DNA from: JAAYJT01 sp037446395
GTDB lineage: Bacteria; Bacteroidota; Bacteroidia; Bacteroidales; JAAYJT01
Direction of reading: 5' to 3'
Assembly: GCA_037446395.1 (NCBI GenBank)
Contig: JBBIIP010000014.1
Location: 6,296 to 70,295 of the forward strand
Length of the DNA stretch: 64,000 nucleotides
Under the pieces are notes generated by a model that was not told the DNA's origin, searched no databases, and was given only the letters and a program-made list of their open reading frames with translations. How positions within the stretch are numbered: position 1 is the first letter of the stretch; every line of letters starts with the position of its first letter. Made by a program: the position numbers and the translations under genes. Positions 52,215-60,528 of this stretch are shown here, piece by piece.

Positions 52215-55085
52215 TTATCTGCTACACACTCCCTTATAAGTGCAAAACTTACAATTTTCCTGTTCTTTTGTTTGTTCAAACGGAACAGAAGCATCGTAAA
52301 TTTGTGTGATGATTTTTGTCAGAACACTTTCTATGTGTTTCAGCGGGTCGTCCTGGTCCGCAGGCAACCTGACTCTTATAAATTCTTCTTTCAGCAGCCT
52401 AAATGAGATAATTCCCGAATCCGGAAAGGTCGAATTATAGTGCCTGGAATATAACCATCCGTAGATAGCCAGTTGTAGTGCCTTGTCATATTCTGGTTTA
52501 GTGAGAAGGTCGTCCCATTGTCTTATCTGAAGTTTCTCTTTTTTAACATCTCCGGTTTTGAAATCAATCACCCGGATTTTGCCTCCAAACCTGTCAATGC
52601 GATCGGCACGCCCCTTAATTTTTATCTTAAGCATTGATCCATCTGGTTGCACAACCTGTATGGATGTGGAATTTATATTACCAAAAAGGTGTTCAATAGA
52701 ATCAATGTAAAGATGTTGATCTTGCTTTGAAAGGCTTATGATCCATTTTTGCTCGAGCTTTAGGAACCGCCTGATGAATGAAGCGGCCACCTTCAACATC
52801 AAATGATTTTTTCCGTAGTCCAATTCACCACCGGCATATCTTTTGCTAAACTCCTGAAGCAAAACAGCGTGTGATCGTGTTTGAAGTTCCCTAATTATTG
52901 TGAGGTCGAGTGGTTTTCCAACCAGTGGTACGTAAAGCTCTTTTAGTGCATTGTGCACTGCATCGCCAAAAGTAGCGGCATCCATTTCGTCGAGAGTTAC
53001 TGCTCCTTCTCCAATTTTCAGAATCTGGCTGAAATAAAACTTTAACGGGCAGGAAATAAATGTGCTGATGCCAGTCGGACTGAGACCTCTTTCTGCCAGT
53101 TCGAAGAGTTGGTTCATTACTTCAGTGTTCTTCTTCACCACAATAGCCTTATTGATTTGATGCACCTCGACCTCAGGCATGTGGAGCTGTTCCGTATAGT
53201 TAACAGAAGGATTCTTTTGAAGCAATTCGTGCTTAATTTGCATCAAGTATCTGCTTCGCTCGCCTCCTCCAAGGGCATCGGCAAGGGTATTGTAAATAAA
53301 ATGCACATTTTCTGAGCGTTGAAGCAGGCGATAGAAATGATAGGCAAATATTGCTTCCTTGTCTGAATAAACAGGCAGGCCAAATTCTCTGCGAATATCA
53401 AATGTAATAAACGAATTATCGCGCTTACCCGTTGGAAGAACTCCTTCGTTTACACTGAGCATGATGATGTTACGGAAGTCAAGAGCTCTTGTTTCGAGCA
53501 TTCCCATTACCTGCAATCCTGAGAGTGGTTCTCCAACAAATGGAATTTTAATAGAAGAACACTGGGTCTTAATCAGTAATTGCAACCCCTTGAGAGTGAG
53601 CTCTGTACCCGATCTTGTCAGGAGTTGCTTGAGCTTGTTGATTACCAGCGAGAGTTGATAGATAAAAAGAATCTCTTGTGTATGATGGTATTGGTTATTA
53701 TCTCCGCGCCAATGTTCTCTCAATAGATCTATTAAAGTCGCCATGCGATGAACTGCCTGATGAACATCAGACCAACCCTGCAAGATTGTGGTTAGTAAGT
53801 ATGCAGAATCCTCTGAAACATTAAAATAATCAACTACCTCCCTGCATGTAATAAACGTTTTTCCGGAGGACAGGATATGATTGATGGCTGCTGCATAATT
53901 TTCTATTTGAGCGAGGCCTGTGCTGTAGATATATGGATGGCGCAATACCCTCAGCAGATCGCGGAAGTAAAATTTTAGGTTGATTTCTGATCTTACAACA
54001 CCCATGTCCATATTTTGAATCTTTCCGATGGCATGCAAATGCATTGTAATCAGCGAATCAATCATTTCATAAGCAGGGGTGAGCGACAAAGGATAGCCCA
54101 TCGTAATATTAAGCTCACTTATATTTGGCGGGAGGGCATGCAATAGAGGAATGAGCAGGGTTTCGTCATTAAGCACCAATGCGGTCTGATTAATCTCCTG
54201 GTCAGCCATGCGAGCAAGTAGTTGTCGGGCAAATTTCACCTGCCCAATGTTTCCTGAAACACCAGTGAGGGTTATATTTTTTGGAGTGCCGGCTAACAAA
54301 GTGTCAACCCACTTGAACTCGTTGACATTATAATTTTTAAAATAACCTCTCAGGTCTTTGCCTGCTTCCTGGTGTTCATCAGAGATATAATACTGATCAG
54401 CATCAAAGAGCATTTCAACTTTTACATTCGGCTCCATTGAACGGATTATTTTTTGCTCGGCTGCGCACAGCGTGCTAAATCCGGCAAAGACACATGTATT
54501 CCATGAAGCGGCAGCAATCTTTATAGTGCCAAACTCTGATAACAATCTGAATGCCAAACCTTTATAAACACTTTTCTGAGCAATAATTTTGGCCCTGAAT
54601 TTTTCATACAGGGCACCCAGGGAGCGATAAAAATCCAAATATTGTTTCTGTTTTGAAGAGAGAGGGGCAGTGCCAAGGTTCCAGTTTTCAATGGTTTTCG
54701 CTTCCGAAAGATAGTTAAACAAGGCATGTGCATCAACCAGGTGCATGTCAATATCCTCAAAATCATTCAGTAAAATCTGGCCCCACTTCAGAAATTCTTC
54801 AAATGACTTGGCGTTCTCACCTTGCTGAAGTTTATATTCGGAGTAAAGATCCCACAGAAGCACAAGATTATCGGCAAGATGAAGTTCGGAAAGTTCAAAT
54901 ACAAAATCCTCAATGGCAAAAATTGCAGGTGCAAATGCTGGATTTTCCAGGCGTTCAGACAGATTTTTTTTTAAAAAAATAGCCCCCCTTCTACTCGGCA
55001 GCACAACACACACCATATGCATTTTTCCGGGATAATGTTTGAGCAGGTGACCGGCAACTTTGTCAAGAAAGGGTTGGTGAGGCAT
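52215..55085 (-). CDS. AddB-like PD-(D/E)XK nuclease with iron-sulfur Cys motif
   Basis: A 956-aa protein resembling the AddB subunit of AddAB recombination nuclease/helicases. The N-terminal ~600 residues are helicase-like but the phosphate-binding loop is degenerate (LPSRRGAIFLKKN). The C-terminal nuclease core has GRADRIDRFGGKIRVIDFKTG, with the Asp and the DxK motif. One Cys in ISCPLKFYF plus three in NCKFCTYKGVC make the four-Cys cluster typical of AddB-type nucleases. The AddA helicase partner is not in the window. It is the last gene of the five-gene operon with the MurU-like gene 8 bp upstream. Confidence 0.85.
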   Translation of the reverse strand: MPHQPFLDKVAGHLLKHYPGKMHMVCVVLPSRRGAIFLKKNLSERLENPAFAPAIFAIEDFVFELSELHLADNLVLLWDLYSEYKLQQGENAKSFEEFLKWGQILLNDFEDIDMHLVDAHALFNYLSEAKTIENWNLGTAPLSSKQKQYLDFYRSLGALYEKFRAKIIAQKSVYKGLAFRLLSEFGTIKIAAASWNTCVFAGFSTLCAAEQKIIRSMEPNVKVEMLFDADQYYISDEHQEAGKDLRGYFKNYNVNEFKWVDTLLAGTPKNITLTGVSGNIGQVKFARQLLARMADQEINQTALVLNDETLLIPLLHALPPNISELNITMGYPLSLTPAYEMIDSLITMHLHAIGKIQNMDMGVVRSEINLKFYFRDLLRVLRHPYIYSTGLAQIENYAAAINHILSSGKTFITCREVVDYFNVSEDSAYLLTTILQGWSDVHQAVHRMATLIDLLREHWRGDNNQYHHTQEILFIYQLSLVINKLKQLLTRSGTELTLKGLQLLIKTQCSSIKIPFVGEPLSGLQVMGMLETRALDFRNIIMLSVNEGVLPTGKRDNSFITFDIRREFGLPVYSDKEAIFAYHFYRLLQRSENVHFIYNTLADALGGGERSRYLMQIKHELLQKNPSVNYTEQLHMPEVEVHQINKAIVVKKNTEVMNQLFELAERGLSPTGISTFISCPLKFYFSQILKIGEGAVTLDEMDAATFGDAVHNALKELYVPLVGKPLDLTIIRELQTRSHAVLLQEFSKRYAGGELDYGKNHLMLKVAASFIRRFLKLEQKWIISLSKQDQHLYIDSIEHLFGNINSTSIQVVQPDGSMLKIKIKGRADRIDRFGGKIRVIDFKTGDVKKEKLQIRQWDDLLTKPEYDKALQLAIYGWLYSRHYNSTFPDSGIISFRLLKEEFIRVRLPADQDDPLKHIESVLTKIITQIYDASVPFEQTKEQENCKFCTYKGVCSR

Positions 55086-55093
55086 AGTGCTGG

Positions 55094-55816
55094 TTAAAAT
55101 TCGTTTGATTCAATGAAGCGAGATGCATTTTGCAGGTTTTTAACGCTGCCCACATCCATCCAGATTGAGGGATCGTGCTCGAATGCAAGTACCGGCCTGT
55201 TGCTTGATGCTTTGAGGAGCACATCAATGATGGAGAAGGACTCAGTTTCGGGCATAAAATCAAATATTTCGTAGTTGAGCAGGTAAATTCCACTGAATGC
55301 CAGGGAGCGAAAATTTTTTCCTCTGGATAATGATGGGGCTTTTTCATCGAACCGTCCTTTAAGCTGATTGTGAGCATCAAAAGCAAGGGGTCGTGTGGTT
55401 TTTCGGGCGCTCACGGCCAGAGTGGCCAGCGCACCGGATGCCAGATGTTGTTTGTGCATTTCATCGAGGTCAATCAGCGAGATTATGTCGCAGTTATGAA
55501 CAAGAAATGGTTCTCCGGCCCGAAAGAACCATTGAGCCTTTTTAATTCCGCCACCGGTGTCGAGCAATTTGCTCGATTCGTCGGAAAAACTAATGTTTAA
55601 GTGGCGGAATTTTTCCGATTGTAAAAATTCTCTGAGTTTGCCTGCATGGTGATGGAGATTGACTATTATATCATCGAATTGATATTTAACCACCCTCTCA
55701 ATCACGAATTCTATCAATGGCCTATGATTGGCCTCAATCAGGGCTTTGGGCCTATCTTCTGTCAAAGGCCGAAGGCGGGTGCCCATGCCGGCAGCAAGAA
55801 TCATGGCTTGGGGCAT
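55094..55816 (-). CDS. MurU-like sugar-1-phosphate nucleotidyltransferase
   Basis: A 240-aa nucleotidyltransferase with the pyrophosphorylase start AMILAAGMGTRLRPLTEDRPKALIE, the loop GGGIKKAQWFF, and NCDIISLID containing the metal-binding Asp. In Pseudomonas, MurU makes UDP-MurNAc from MurNAc 1-phosphate in cell-wall recycling, working with the kinase AmgK. The start of the operon encodes an AmgK-like kinase, which supports that assignment; a glucose- or mannose-1-phosphate enzyme is the alternative. Gaps to neighbours are 4 and 8 bp. Confidence 0.82.
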   Translation of the reverse strand: MPQAMILAAGMGTRLRPLTEDRPKALIEANHRPLIEFVIERVVKYQFDDIIVNLHHHAGKLREFLQSEKFRHLNISFSDESSKLLDTGGGIKKAQWFFRAGEPFLVHNCDIISLIDLDEMHKQHLASGALATLAVSARKTTRPLAFDAHNQLKGRFDEKAPSLSRGKNFRSLAFSGIYLLNYEIFDFMPETESFSIIDVLLKASSNRPVLAFEHDPSIWMDVGSVKNLQNASRFIESNEF

Positions 55817-55820
55817 GAGG

Positions 55821-56192
55821 TTAGGTTTTGTTTTTATTTTTTTTAAAATATTGAACAGTAAGCACTTTCATCATCTCGCGGCGTATCACCAGATCGGCAA
55901 GGACAAAATGGGGTTGCACGGAACCCGATAAAACTTCATTGACCGAATGCTGGCTTATGTCTATTTGATACATCAGCGCAAACAAGCGTTGTGGATCGGC
56001 TCTTAACAACTGATCCAAATGAGTTCCTACCTGTTGCATTAGCTGCTGGTAAGCAAACCCGGTTTGGGCCGTAAAACTGATTTCCAGCCCAAACATGGCA
56101 AAGTCTTTCATAATCTGGCGGGCCGTCAGGTGTACTATTTCTGTATTGTTTTGATAAAGGTCAAGATTAAACTGCTGCATGGATGCTGTCAA
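55821..56192 (-). CDS. Small conserved-looking protein of unknown function
   Basis: I do not recognise a family. The 123-aa protein is soluble and mostly helical, with repeated Gln/Leu helices (AYQQLMQQVGTHLDQLL) and a basic tail (YFKKNKNKT). It has no signal peptide, metal cluster or catalytic motif. It sits between the zinc-ribbon gene (1-bp gap) and the MurU-like gene (4-bp gap), so translation is tightly coupled to them. Confidence 0.75.
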   Translation of the reverse strand: MTASMQQFNLDLYQNNTEIVHLTARQIMKDFAMFGLEISFTAQTGFAYQQLMQQVGTHLDQLLRADPQRLFALMYQIDISQHSVNEVLSGSVQPHFVLADLVIRREMMKVLTVQYFKKNKNKT

Positions 56193-56193
56193 A

Positions 56194-56322
56194 TTACCTT
56201 TTTGATTTCACCGGTTTGCACAGGTGGCTTTTCTTCTTTGATTCCATTCCACATTTAGAGCATTTATATCCCTTTTTTGGTTGTTTATCGGATTCGCTCT
56301 TTTCACATGCTTTCATACTCAT
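56194..56322 (-). CDS. 42-aa zinc-ribbon-like small protein
   Basis: The reverse strand from ATG 56322 reads MSMKACEKSESD..., then YKCSKCGMES, ends HLCKPVKSKR and stops at 56194. The pair CxxC plus a later His-x-x? Cys segment (SHLC) gives a small zinc-ribbon with four potential ligands in a very basic chain. Spacing is perfect for a coupled gene: 3 bp after the kinase stop and 1 bp before the 123-aa gene start. It is too short for most gene callers. It may bind RNA or ribosomes, but no function is known. Confidence 0.65.
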   Translation of the reverse strand: MSMKACEKSESDKQPKKGYKCSKCGMESKKKSHLCKPVKSKR

Positions 56323-56325
56323 ATA

Positions 56326-57783
56326 TTATTTGTTGTTAAGCTCATGATGGGTGACCTTTATCTTAATTCCTGACTTTGTCAATTCATCGGCAAGGGCTTG
56401 AGCGCAATAAACTGACCGATGCTGCCCACCGGTGCACCCAAAACTAACCTGAAGATCAGTGTAATGGGCTTTTTGGTAGCTTTTTACTGATTGCATTACC
56501 ATTTCTGTGACCAATTCGACAAACGCCTGAACCGTGGGTTGGCCTGAGAGAAATTCTTTCACTTCCGAATCCAACCCGGAAAGGCTCTTAAAACACTCTT
56601 GCAATCCCGGATTTGAGAGTAATCGGCAATCAAAAACAAACCCGCCTCCATGTCCGGTCTGGTCATAAGGAATTCCTCTCCTGTAGGAAAAACTGTTGAT
56701 GCTGACTGTCAGCTCTGTTTTTTGATTGAGGCTGTTATTCATAACGAGTTCGCTAATTTTATTTATGATGCGTTCTAATTCAGGCAGTCGTCCGATCACC
56801 CCTGTGCTTTCCAGTAGATGTTTTAGGTTGGGGTTGAGCAGATTTATGCTTTCAAGAAAATGTGGCTTGTGTTCAAACCATCCCCGGAAACCGTATGCAC
56901 CCATTACCTGCAACATGCGTAGCAGAATATATCCATCGAACCGGTTGATAAAACTCGTTTCGTCGAATTCCAGGTGTTTTCGAAGCTGAGAAAGATAATA
57001 ATCAAATAATTGGCTGCGAAGTGATTTTGATAACCCGGCTTTTACCTGGAAGAGCAGCGATGCCACATCGTATTGCAGTGGGCCAAGGCGACCTCCTTGG
57101 AAATCAATAAAATACAATTTATCCGACTTCACCATAATATTTCTGGCCTGGAAGTCGCGATACATAAAACCAAGAGTTTTTTCCTCCGCAAGATATTCCG
57201 TGAGTTTACGAAAGTCCCTGTCTAATGCCGACTCATCAAATAATATCCTGGATGGTTTGAGAAAATAGTATTTAAAATAATTCAAATCCCAAAGCATTTC
57301 GTTGCCTTTAAACTCCGGAACTGGAAGCGAAGAATAATCCAGGTCGCTCCCCCCGATAAGTTGAAACCTGACCAGATGCTCTAAAACCGTGCAGTAGTAT
57401 TTATATCTGAGGTGGTTAAGGTCAGTTTCATCTCTCTGGCGGCTGATGAAATCCAACAAATCGGTGTCGCCCAAATCCTCAATCAGGCATATTCCTTTTT
57501 CGGTATCCTTGGCGAGAACCTGTGGAACCGAAAGATTCTTTTTTAAAAAATGTTCAGATAATTTCAGAAAGGCCAGGTGCTCTCGGGGATCAGGGTTAAA
57601 TGATCCGATGCAAGTGATGTCAGCTGCATAAAGCCTGAAATACAAGCGATTAGACCCAGCACCAGGAAGGGATAGAGTTTGTTCAGGGTGCAGACCAAAA
57701 TGATTGTAAAACAGCCTGTTAAGAATAAATAGAATGTCATCGGTGGTGTTGGCTGTCATCAGTCGGGTGCATTGTGGCATCAT
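56326..57783 (-). CDS. Fusion of AmgK-like sugar kinase and RapZ C-terminal domain
   Basis: A 485-aa protein. Residues about 15-325 are an aminoglycoside-phosphotransferase-type kinase: catalytic FMYRDFQARNIMV (His-to-Tyr variant of HxDxxxxN) and FIDFQGGRLGPLQYDVASL, where DFQ and GPxxYD match AmgK-type MurNAc/GlcNAc 1-kinases. Residues about 355-485 match the RapZ C-terminal domain (GCTGGQHRSVYCAQ), which in E. coli binds glucosamine 6-phosphate and controls cell-wall amino-sugar synthesis. The RapZ N-terminal NTPase domain is absent. First gene of the operon; the MurU-like gene is three genes downstream. Confidence 0.85.
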   Translation of the reverse strand: MMPQCTRLMTANTTDDILFILNRLFYNHFGLHPEQTLSLPGAGSNRLYFRLYAADITCIGSFNPDPREHLAFLKLSEHFLKKNLSVPQVLAKDTEKGICLIEDLGDTDLLDFISRQRDETDLNHLRYKYYCTVLEHLVRFQLIGGSDLDYSSLPVPEFKGNEMLWDLNYFKYYFLKPSRILFDESALDRDFRKLTEYLAEEKTLGFMYRDFQARNIMVKSDKLYFIDFQGGRLGPLQYDVASLLFQVKAGLSKSLRSQLFDYYLSQLRKHLEFDETSFINRFDGYILLRMLQVMGAYGFRGWFEHKPHFLESINLLNPNLKHLLESTGVIGRLPELERIINKISELVMNNSLNQKTELTVSINSFSYRRGIPYDQTGHGGGFVFDCRLLSNPGLQECFKSLSGLDSEVKEFLSGQPTVQAFVELVTEMVMQSVKSYQKAHYTDLQVSFGCTGGQHRSVYCAQALADELTKSGIKIKVTHHELNNK

Positions 57784-57905
57784 GATTTAGCAGAGCAAAT
57801 TTATACAAAGTCGGCGAGAGCTTCAGCAATTATGGTATTTTTTCCAGTTGAATTAATACGCTAAGTTAGTTGATAAGTTGCTCATAAAAAAAATAATTCA
57901 AAATG

Positions 57906-57936
57906 TTAGGATTGTAGAATTTAACCATTACCTTTG
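57906..57936 (+). promoter_or_regulatory. Promoter of the RRM protein gene
   Basis: TTAG (57906-57909), a 19-nt spacer, then TACCTTTG (57929-57936). The -7 box is a perfect match and the -33 has one mismatch from TTTG at the exact expected spacing. The start codon is 30 nt downstream. Confidence 0.6.
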
Positions 57937-57966
57937 CAGCGAATTTAATTTAATTACATTACAGTT

Positions 57967-58272
57967 ATGAACATTTATGTAGGAAACGTTGATTTTAAAG
58001 CAACAGAAAATCAACTTTCAGATTTGTTTGCCGGTTACGGTGAAGTTACATCGGTAAAAATCATCAGCGACAAGCTGACTGGTCGAAGCAAAGGTTATGC
58101 CTTTGTTGAGATGGCCAACGATAGCGAAGGCAAAGCTGCCGTCGAAGCGTTAAATGGCTATGCCCTGAACAATCGCGAAATTTCGGTTTCAGTTGCAAGA
58201 CCCCGTGAAGAAAACAAGAGTTTCAACAACAGGGGAAGAGACGACAACAGAGGATACAACAGGAGATACTAA
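57967..58272 (+). CDS. RRM-domain RNA-binding protein
   Basis: A 101-aa protein with one RNA recognition motif: RNP2 is IYVGNV (residues 3-8) and RNP1 is KGYAFVEM (about residues 41-48). The C-terminal tail is rich in Arg, Gly, Asn and Tyr (NRGRDDNRGYNRRY), as in cold-inducible glycine-rich RNA-binding proteins. Such proteins are common in Bacteroidota, which lack a canonical Hfq in many lineages, and may act as general RNA chaperones. It is a single-gene unit with its own promoter and terminator. Confidence 0.93.
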   Translation: MNIYVGNVDFKATENQLSDLFAGYGEVTSVKIISDKLTGRSKGYAFVEMANDSEGKAAVEALNGYALNNREISVSVARPREENKSFNNRGRDDNRGYNRRY

Positions 58273-58314
58273 ACCCCGTTTAGCACAAAATTTCCAAAAT
58301 GATCCTGATGAATT

Positions 58315-58342
58315 AAGCCGGCCGATAAAGCCGGCTTTTTTT
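58315..58342 (+). terminator. Rho-independent terminator of the RRM gene
   Basis: AAGCCGGC (58315-58322), a 7-nt loop, then the complementary GCCGGCTT (58330-58337) running into seven T residues. It lies about 40 bp past the stop codon. Confidence 0.9.
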
Positions 58343-58424
58343 ATCTTTGCCATCTGCACCAGATTCGATGATATGTGTATTTGAAAGAATCAGATCGTTA
58401 ATGTAAATATTTTTATCACCTATT

Positions 58425-58928
58425 ATGGAAACAAAAACAGCCCTCGACATCCTAAAAACAGCCATTTTGCTCGAAAAGCGAGGAAAGGCATTCTACGAAA
58501 CCATTGCCGGCAAATCCGAAGATCCAGGCGTGAAGTACATCTTTGCGATCATGGCCAAAGAAGAGCAACTGCACATCGAATTCCTGTCGAACCACTATAA
58601 GCAATATGAATCTGTAGGATCGTTTGATAAAGCAATCGCATTTCCAAAAGCCGACGAAAGTGTTGCAAACAAGGTTCTCGACAAAGACATTACAAATAGA
58701 ATCTCTGCTGCAGGATTTGAAGCGGCAGCCATTTCAGCAGCCATTGATATGGAAAACCGTGCCATCGAAGTATATTCAAAACGAGCCAACGATTCAACCG
58801 ACCTTGCCGAAAAAAGGCTGTACCAATTTCTGGCAGATTGGGAAAAGGGGCACCATAAGCTATTGCATGAATTGAATGAGGACCTGAAAGCCCGAATTTG
58901 GAACGACAACCAATTTTGGCCGTTTTAA
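58425..58928 (+). CDS. Ferritin-like (rubrerythrin-type) di-iron protein
   Basis: A 167-aa four-helix-bundle protein without a rubredoxin domain. Iron-binding Glu/His residues are visible in ILLEKRGKAFYE, MAKEEQLHIEF (ExxH type), AIDMENRAIEVY and ADWEKGHHKLL. The family includes rubrerythrin-like proteins for peroxide handling and iron storage in anaerobes. The stop overlaps that of the convergent GNAT gene by 4 nt. The exact reaction is unknown. Confidence 0.85.
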   Translation: METKTALDILKTAILLEKRGKAFYETIAGKSEDPGVKYIFAIMAKEEQLHIEFLSNHYKQYESVGSFDKAIAFPKADESVANKVLDKDITNRISAAGFEAAAISAAIDMENRAIEVYSKRANDSTDLAEKRLYQFLADWEKGHHKLLHELNEDLKARIWNDNQFWPF

Positions 58929-59479
58929 AACTTTCTATTGCTCAAAAACTCTTCTTTCAGGATTCCATATCCAATTATATCATGAAATACGTTCCTGCTT
59001 TTCAGATGCTTACGAAGGTATGCTTCTTTTTGCATGCCAAGCTTCTGAAGAACCTTGCCCGATGATGGATTGCCGGCAAAATGATTTGCGCAGATTTTGT
59101 TTAGGTTTAAAACTTCGAAACCATAACGAAGCATTTCAAAGCATGCTTCGGTGCAGTATCCCTGGTTCCAGTAGGCTACTCCAATCCAATAGCCCAGCTC
59201 TGCAAGCTGAAAATCCATCTTAATTGTGAGGCTCACAGCACCAATAATTTCGTTTGTGGCTTGGGAGCAAATAGCTAATACGATTAATTTCTGTTCGATA
59301 AACTCGGATTCGTGCATCGAAATCCATTCTTCGGCGAGGCCATCCGGATAGGGGTGGGGGATGCTAAGGGTTGTTGCGGCCACACGGTCGTCGCCGGCAA
59401 GTTGTTCAATACGCCTGCTATCGGATGCATACAAAGGACGCAATACTAGTCTTTCTGATGTCAGAGTTGGGCGTTGCAA
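58925..59479 (-). CDS. GNAT-family N-acetyltransferase (RimJ/RimL type)
   Basis: A 184-aa acetyl-CoA-dependent acetyltransferase. The N-terminus (TSERLVLRPLYASDSRRI) is typical of the RimJ/RimL branch, and the acetyl-CoA-binding block includes YWNQGYCTEA. The later NPSSGKVLQKLGMQKEAYLRKH matches the same branch, whose members acetylate ribosomal-protein N-termini, antibiotics or other amines. The substrate is not known. It lies 22 bp after the TonB-like gene, in the same direction. Confidence 0.9.
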   Translation of the reverse strand: MQRPTLTSERLVLRPLYASDSRRIEQLAGDDRVAATTLSIPHPYPDGLAEEWISMHESEFIEQKLIVLAICSQATNEIIGAVSLTIKMDFQLAELGYWIGVAYWNQGYCTEACFEMLRYGFEVLNLNKICANHFAGNPSSGKVLQKLGMQKEAYLRKHLKSRNVFHDIIGYGILKEEFLSNRKF

Positions 59480-59501
59480 CGTGTGTTGGAAAATTGGAGG
59501 A

Positions 59502-59942
59502 TTATAGGTTCACAGTATAATTATAAATGACAGGGGTAGTTTTTGACGGTTGACTTTTCTGACTCACTGAATCGGTCGCAGGCTTTGTGACTATAGTATA
59601 TGAAATACTTGGGGTGGCTTGCCGCAAAATGAAATTTATGTTGGTCTTGGTAGTAACCTTCACCCTCATCCCGCGGTTTTTTACCTTTTCGAATCTGAGC
59701 AACGTCACTAAACGCAAGGCCTCTTCGTCGCAACCATAACCGAGGCCTTTCAATACCCTTGGATTATGCACAAAGCCATCGTCATCAATTTCGTATTCAA
59801 TAACAACTCTGCCTTCAATTTTTGCATCAACAGCAGCTTGCGGATATCTGAGATTTTGGCTGATAAATGCACGAAATGCTTCAGAGCCTCCGGCATATCG
59901 CGGAAAGTTAAGAAACTTCTTTTTCTTGTGGTAATCGTGCAT
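59502..59942 (-). CDS. TonB C-terminal-domain protein lacking a membrane anchor
   Basis: A 146-aa protein whose residues about 20-110 match the TonB C-terminal fold: FRAFISQNLRYPQAA, GRVVIEYEIDDDGFVHNPRV and CDEEALRLVTLLRFE. Normal energy transducers have an N-terminal membrane helix and a proline-rich linker; neither is present. The N-terminus is instead basic (HDYHKKKKF) and the tail is Ser/Thr rich. It may be a soluble TonB-fold protein, and without a signal peptide its location is unclear. Confidence 0.78.
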   Translation of the reverse strand: MHDYHKKKKFLNFPRYAGGSEAFRAFISQNLRYPQAAVDAKIEGRVVIEYEIDDDGFVHNPRVLKGLGYGCDEEALRLVTLLRFEKVKNRGMRVKVTTKTNINFILRQATPSISYTIVTKPATDSVSQKSQPSKTTPVIYNYTVNL

Positions 59943-59964
59943 AGAATTGGGCTATTACAGTCGG

Positions 59965-59995
59965 CAAAGATACAAATATAGCCGGTGCAACGAAA
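59965..59995 (-). promoter_or_regulatory. Candidate promoter of the TonB-like gene
   Basis: The reverse strand has TTTC (59995-59992), a 19-nt spacer, then TATCTTTG (59972-59965), a perfect -7 box, about 22 nt upstream of the ATG at 59942. Confidence 0.5.
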
Positions 59996-60028
59996 AACAG
60001 GCCACAACCTAAACGATTTGTGGCCTGT
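59992..60028 (-). terminator. Reverse-strand terminator-like hairpin
   Basis: Arms at 59997-60007 and 60018-60028 are perfectly complementary over 11 bp (ACAGGCCACAA). Reading leftward the hairpin is followed by five U residues. It lies just upstream of the TonB-like promoter; no reverse-strand gene is recognised in the 200 bp to its right. Confidence 0.55.
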
Positions 60029-60172
60029 CGAGAAAAAATTTCCCGTGTACAGCTACTTATGGAGAACTCATTGTGCGATTAAGAAAAAATTGTCGAAATT
60101 TGTCATTAAGTTTGACATAAGCAAAAGATTGAATTGATGATTATGTTCTGATATATTATTGAATTTCAATAA

Positions 60173-60487
60173 CATGCACAACTGTTTAATTTTTTTTTAT
60201 TTTTATTTTCTCGCATAACGGATAATCACTTGATCTCTTTTGCCCAAAAACAAATGCCAGGCCGGATGGCCGATACAATCTTATACCTGTCGAATGAAAT
60301 TTTTGAATCTAAAAAATTTATTCTTCATCTGACGAAGCAATATCTGGCCGACCTTTCTGCAATGTCGAAAGAAAGTGCTATTAAAGTATTGCGCGAATTT
60401 CAACGAGAAAATATAATCCGGTTAACCGAGCATGAAATGGAAATTCTGGATTTAGAAGCCTTTCAACGAATCAGTCGCACAGGATAA
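60173..60487 (+). pseudogene. Truncated Crp/Fnr-family regulator (C-terminal HTH part only)
   Basis: The frame opens after a stop at 60170 and encodes a stretch starting near a TTG at 60230 (85 aa). SFAQKQMPGRMADTILYLS and the following HTH (YLADLSAMSKESAIKVLREFQREN) match the C-terminal winged helix of Crp/Fnr proteins. The N-terminal cyclic-nucleotide-type sensor domain (about 140 residues) is missing, and the upstream DNA is an A/T-rich run. It may be a decayed remnant or a stand-alone HTH protein with a non-ATG start. It is 41 bp upstream of the glycosyltransferase start. Confidence 0.6.
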
Positions 60488-60528
60488 GATTGATTCTTAG
60501 TCCATTGCATACGAAACAGCCCCCTCTT

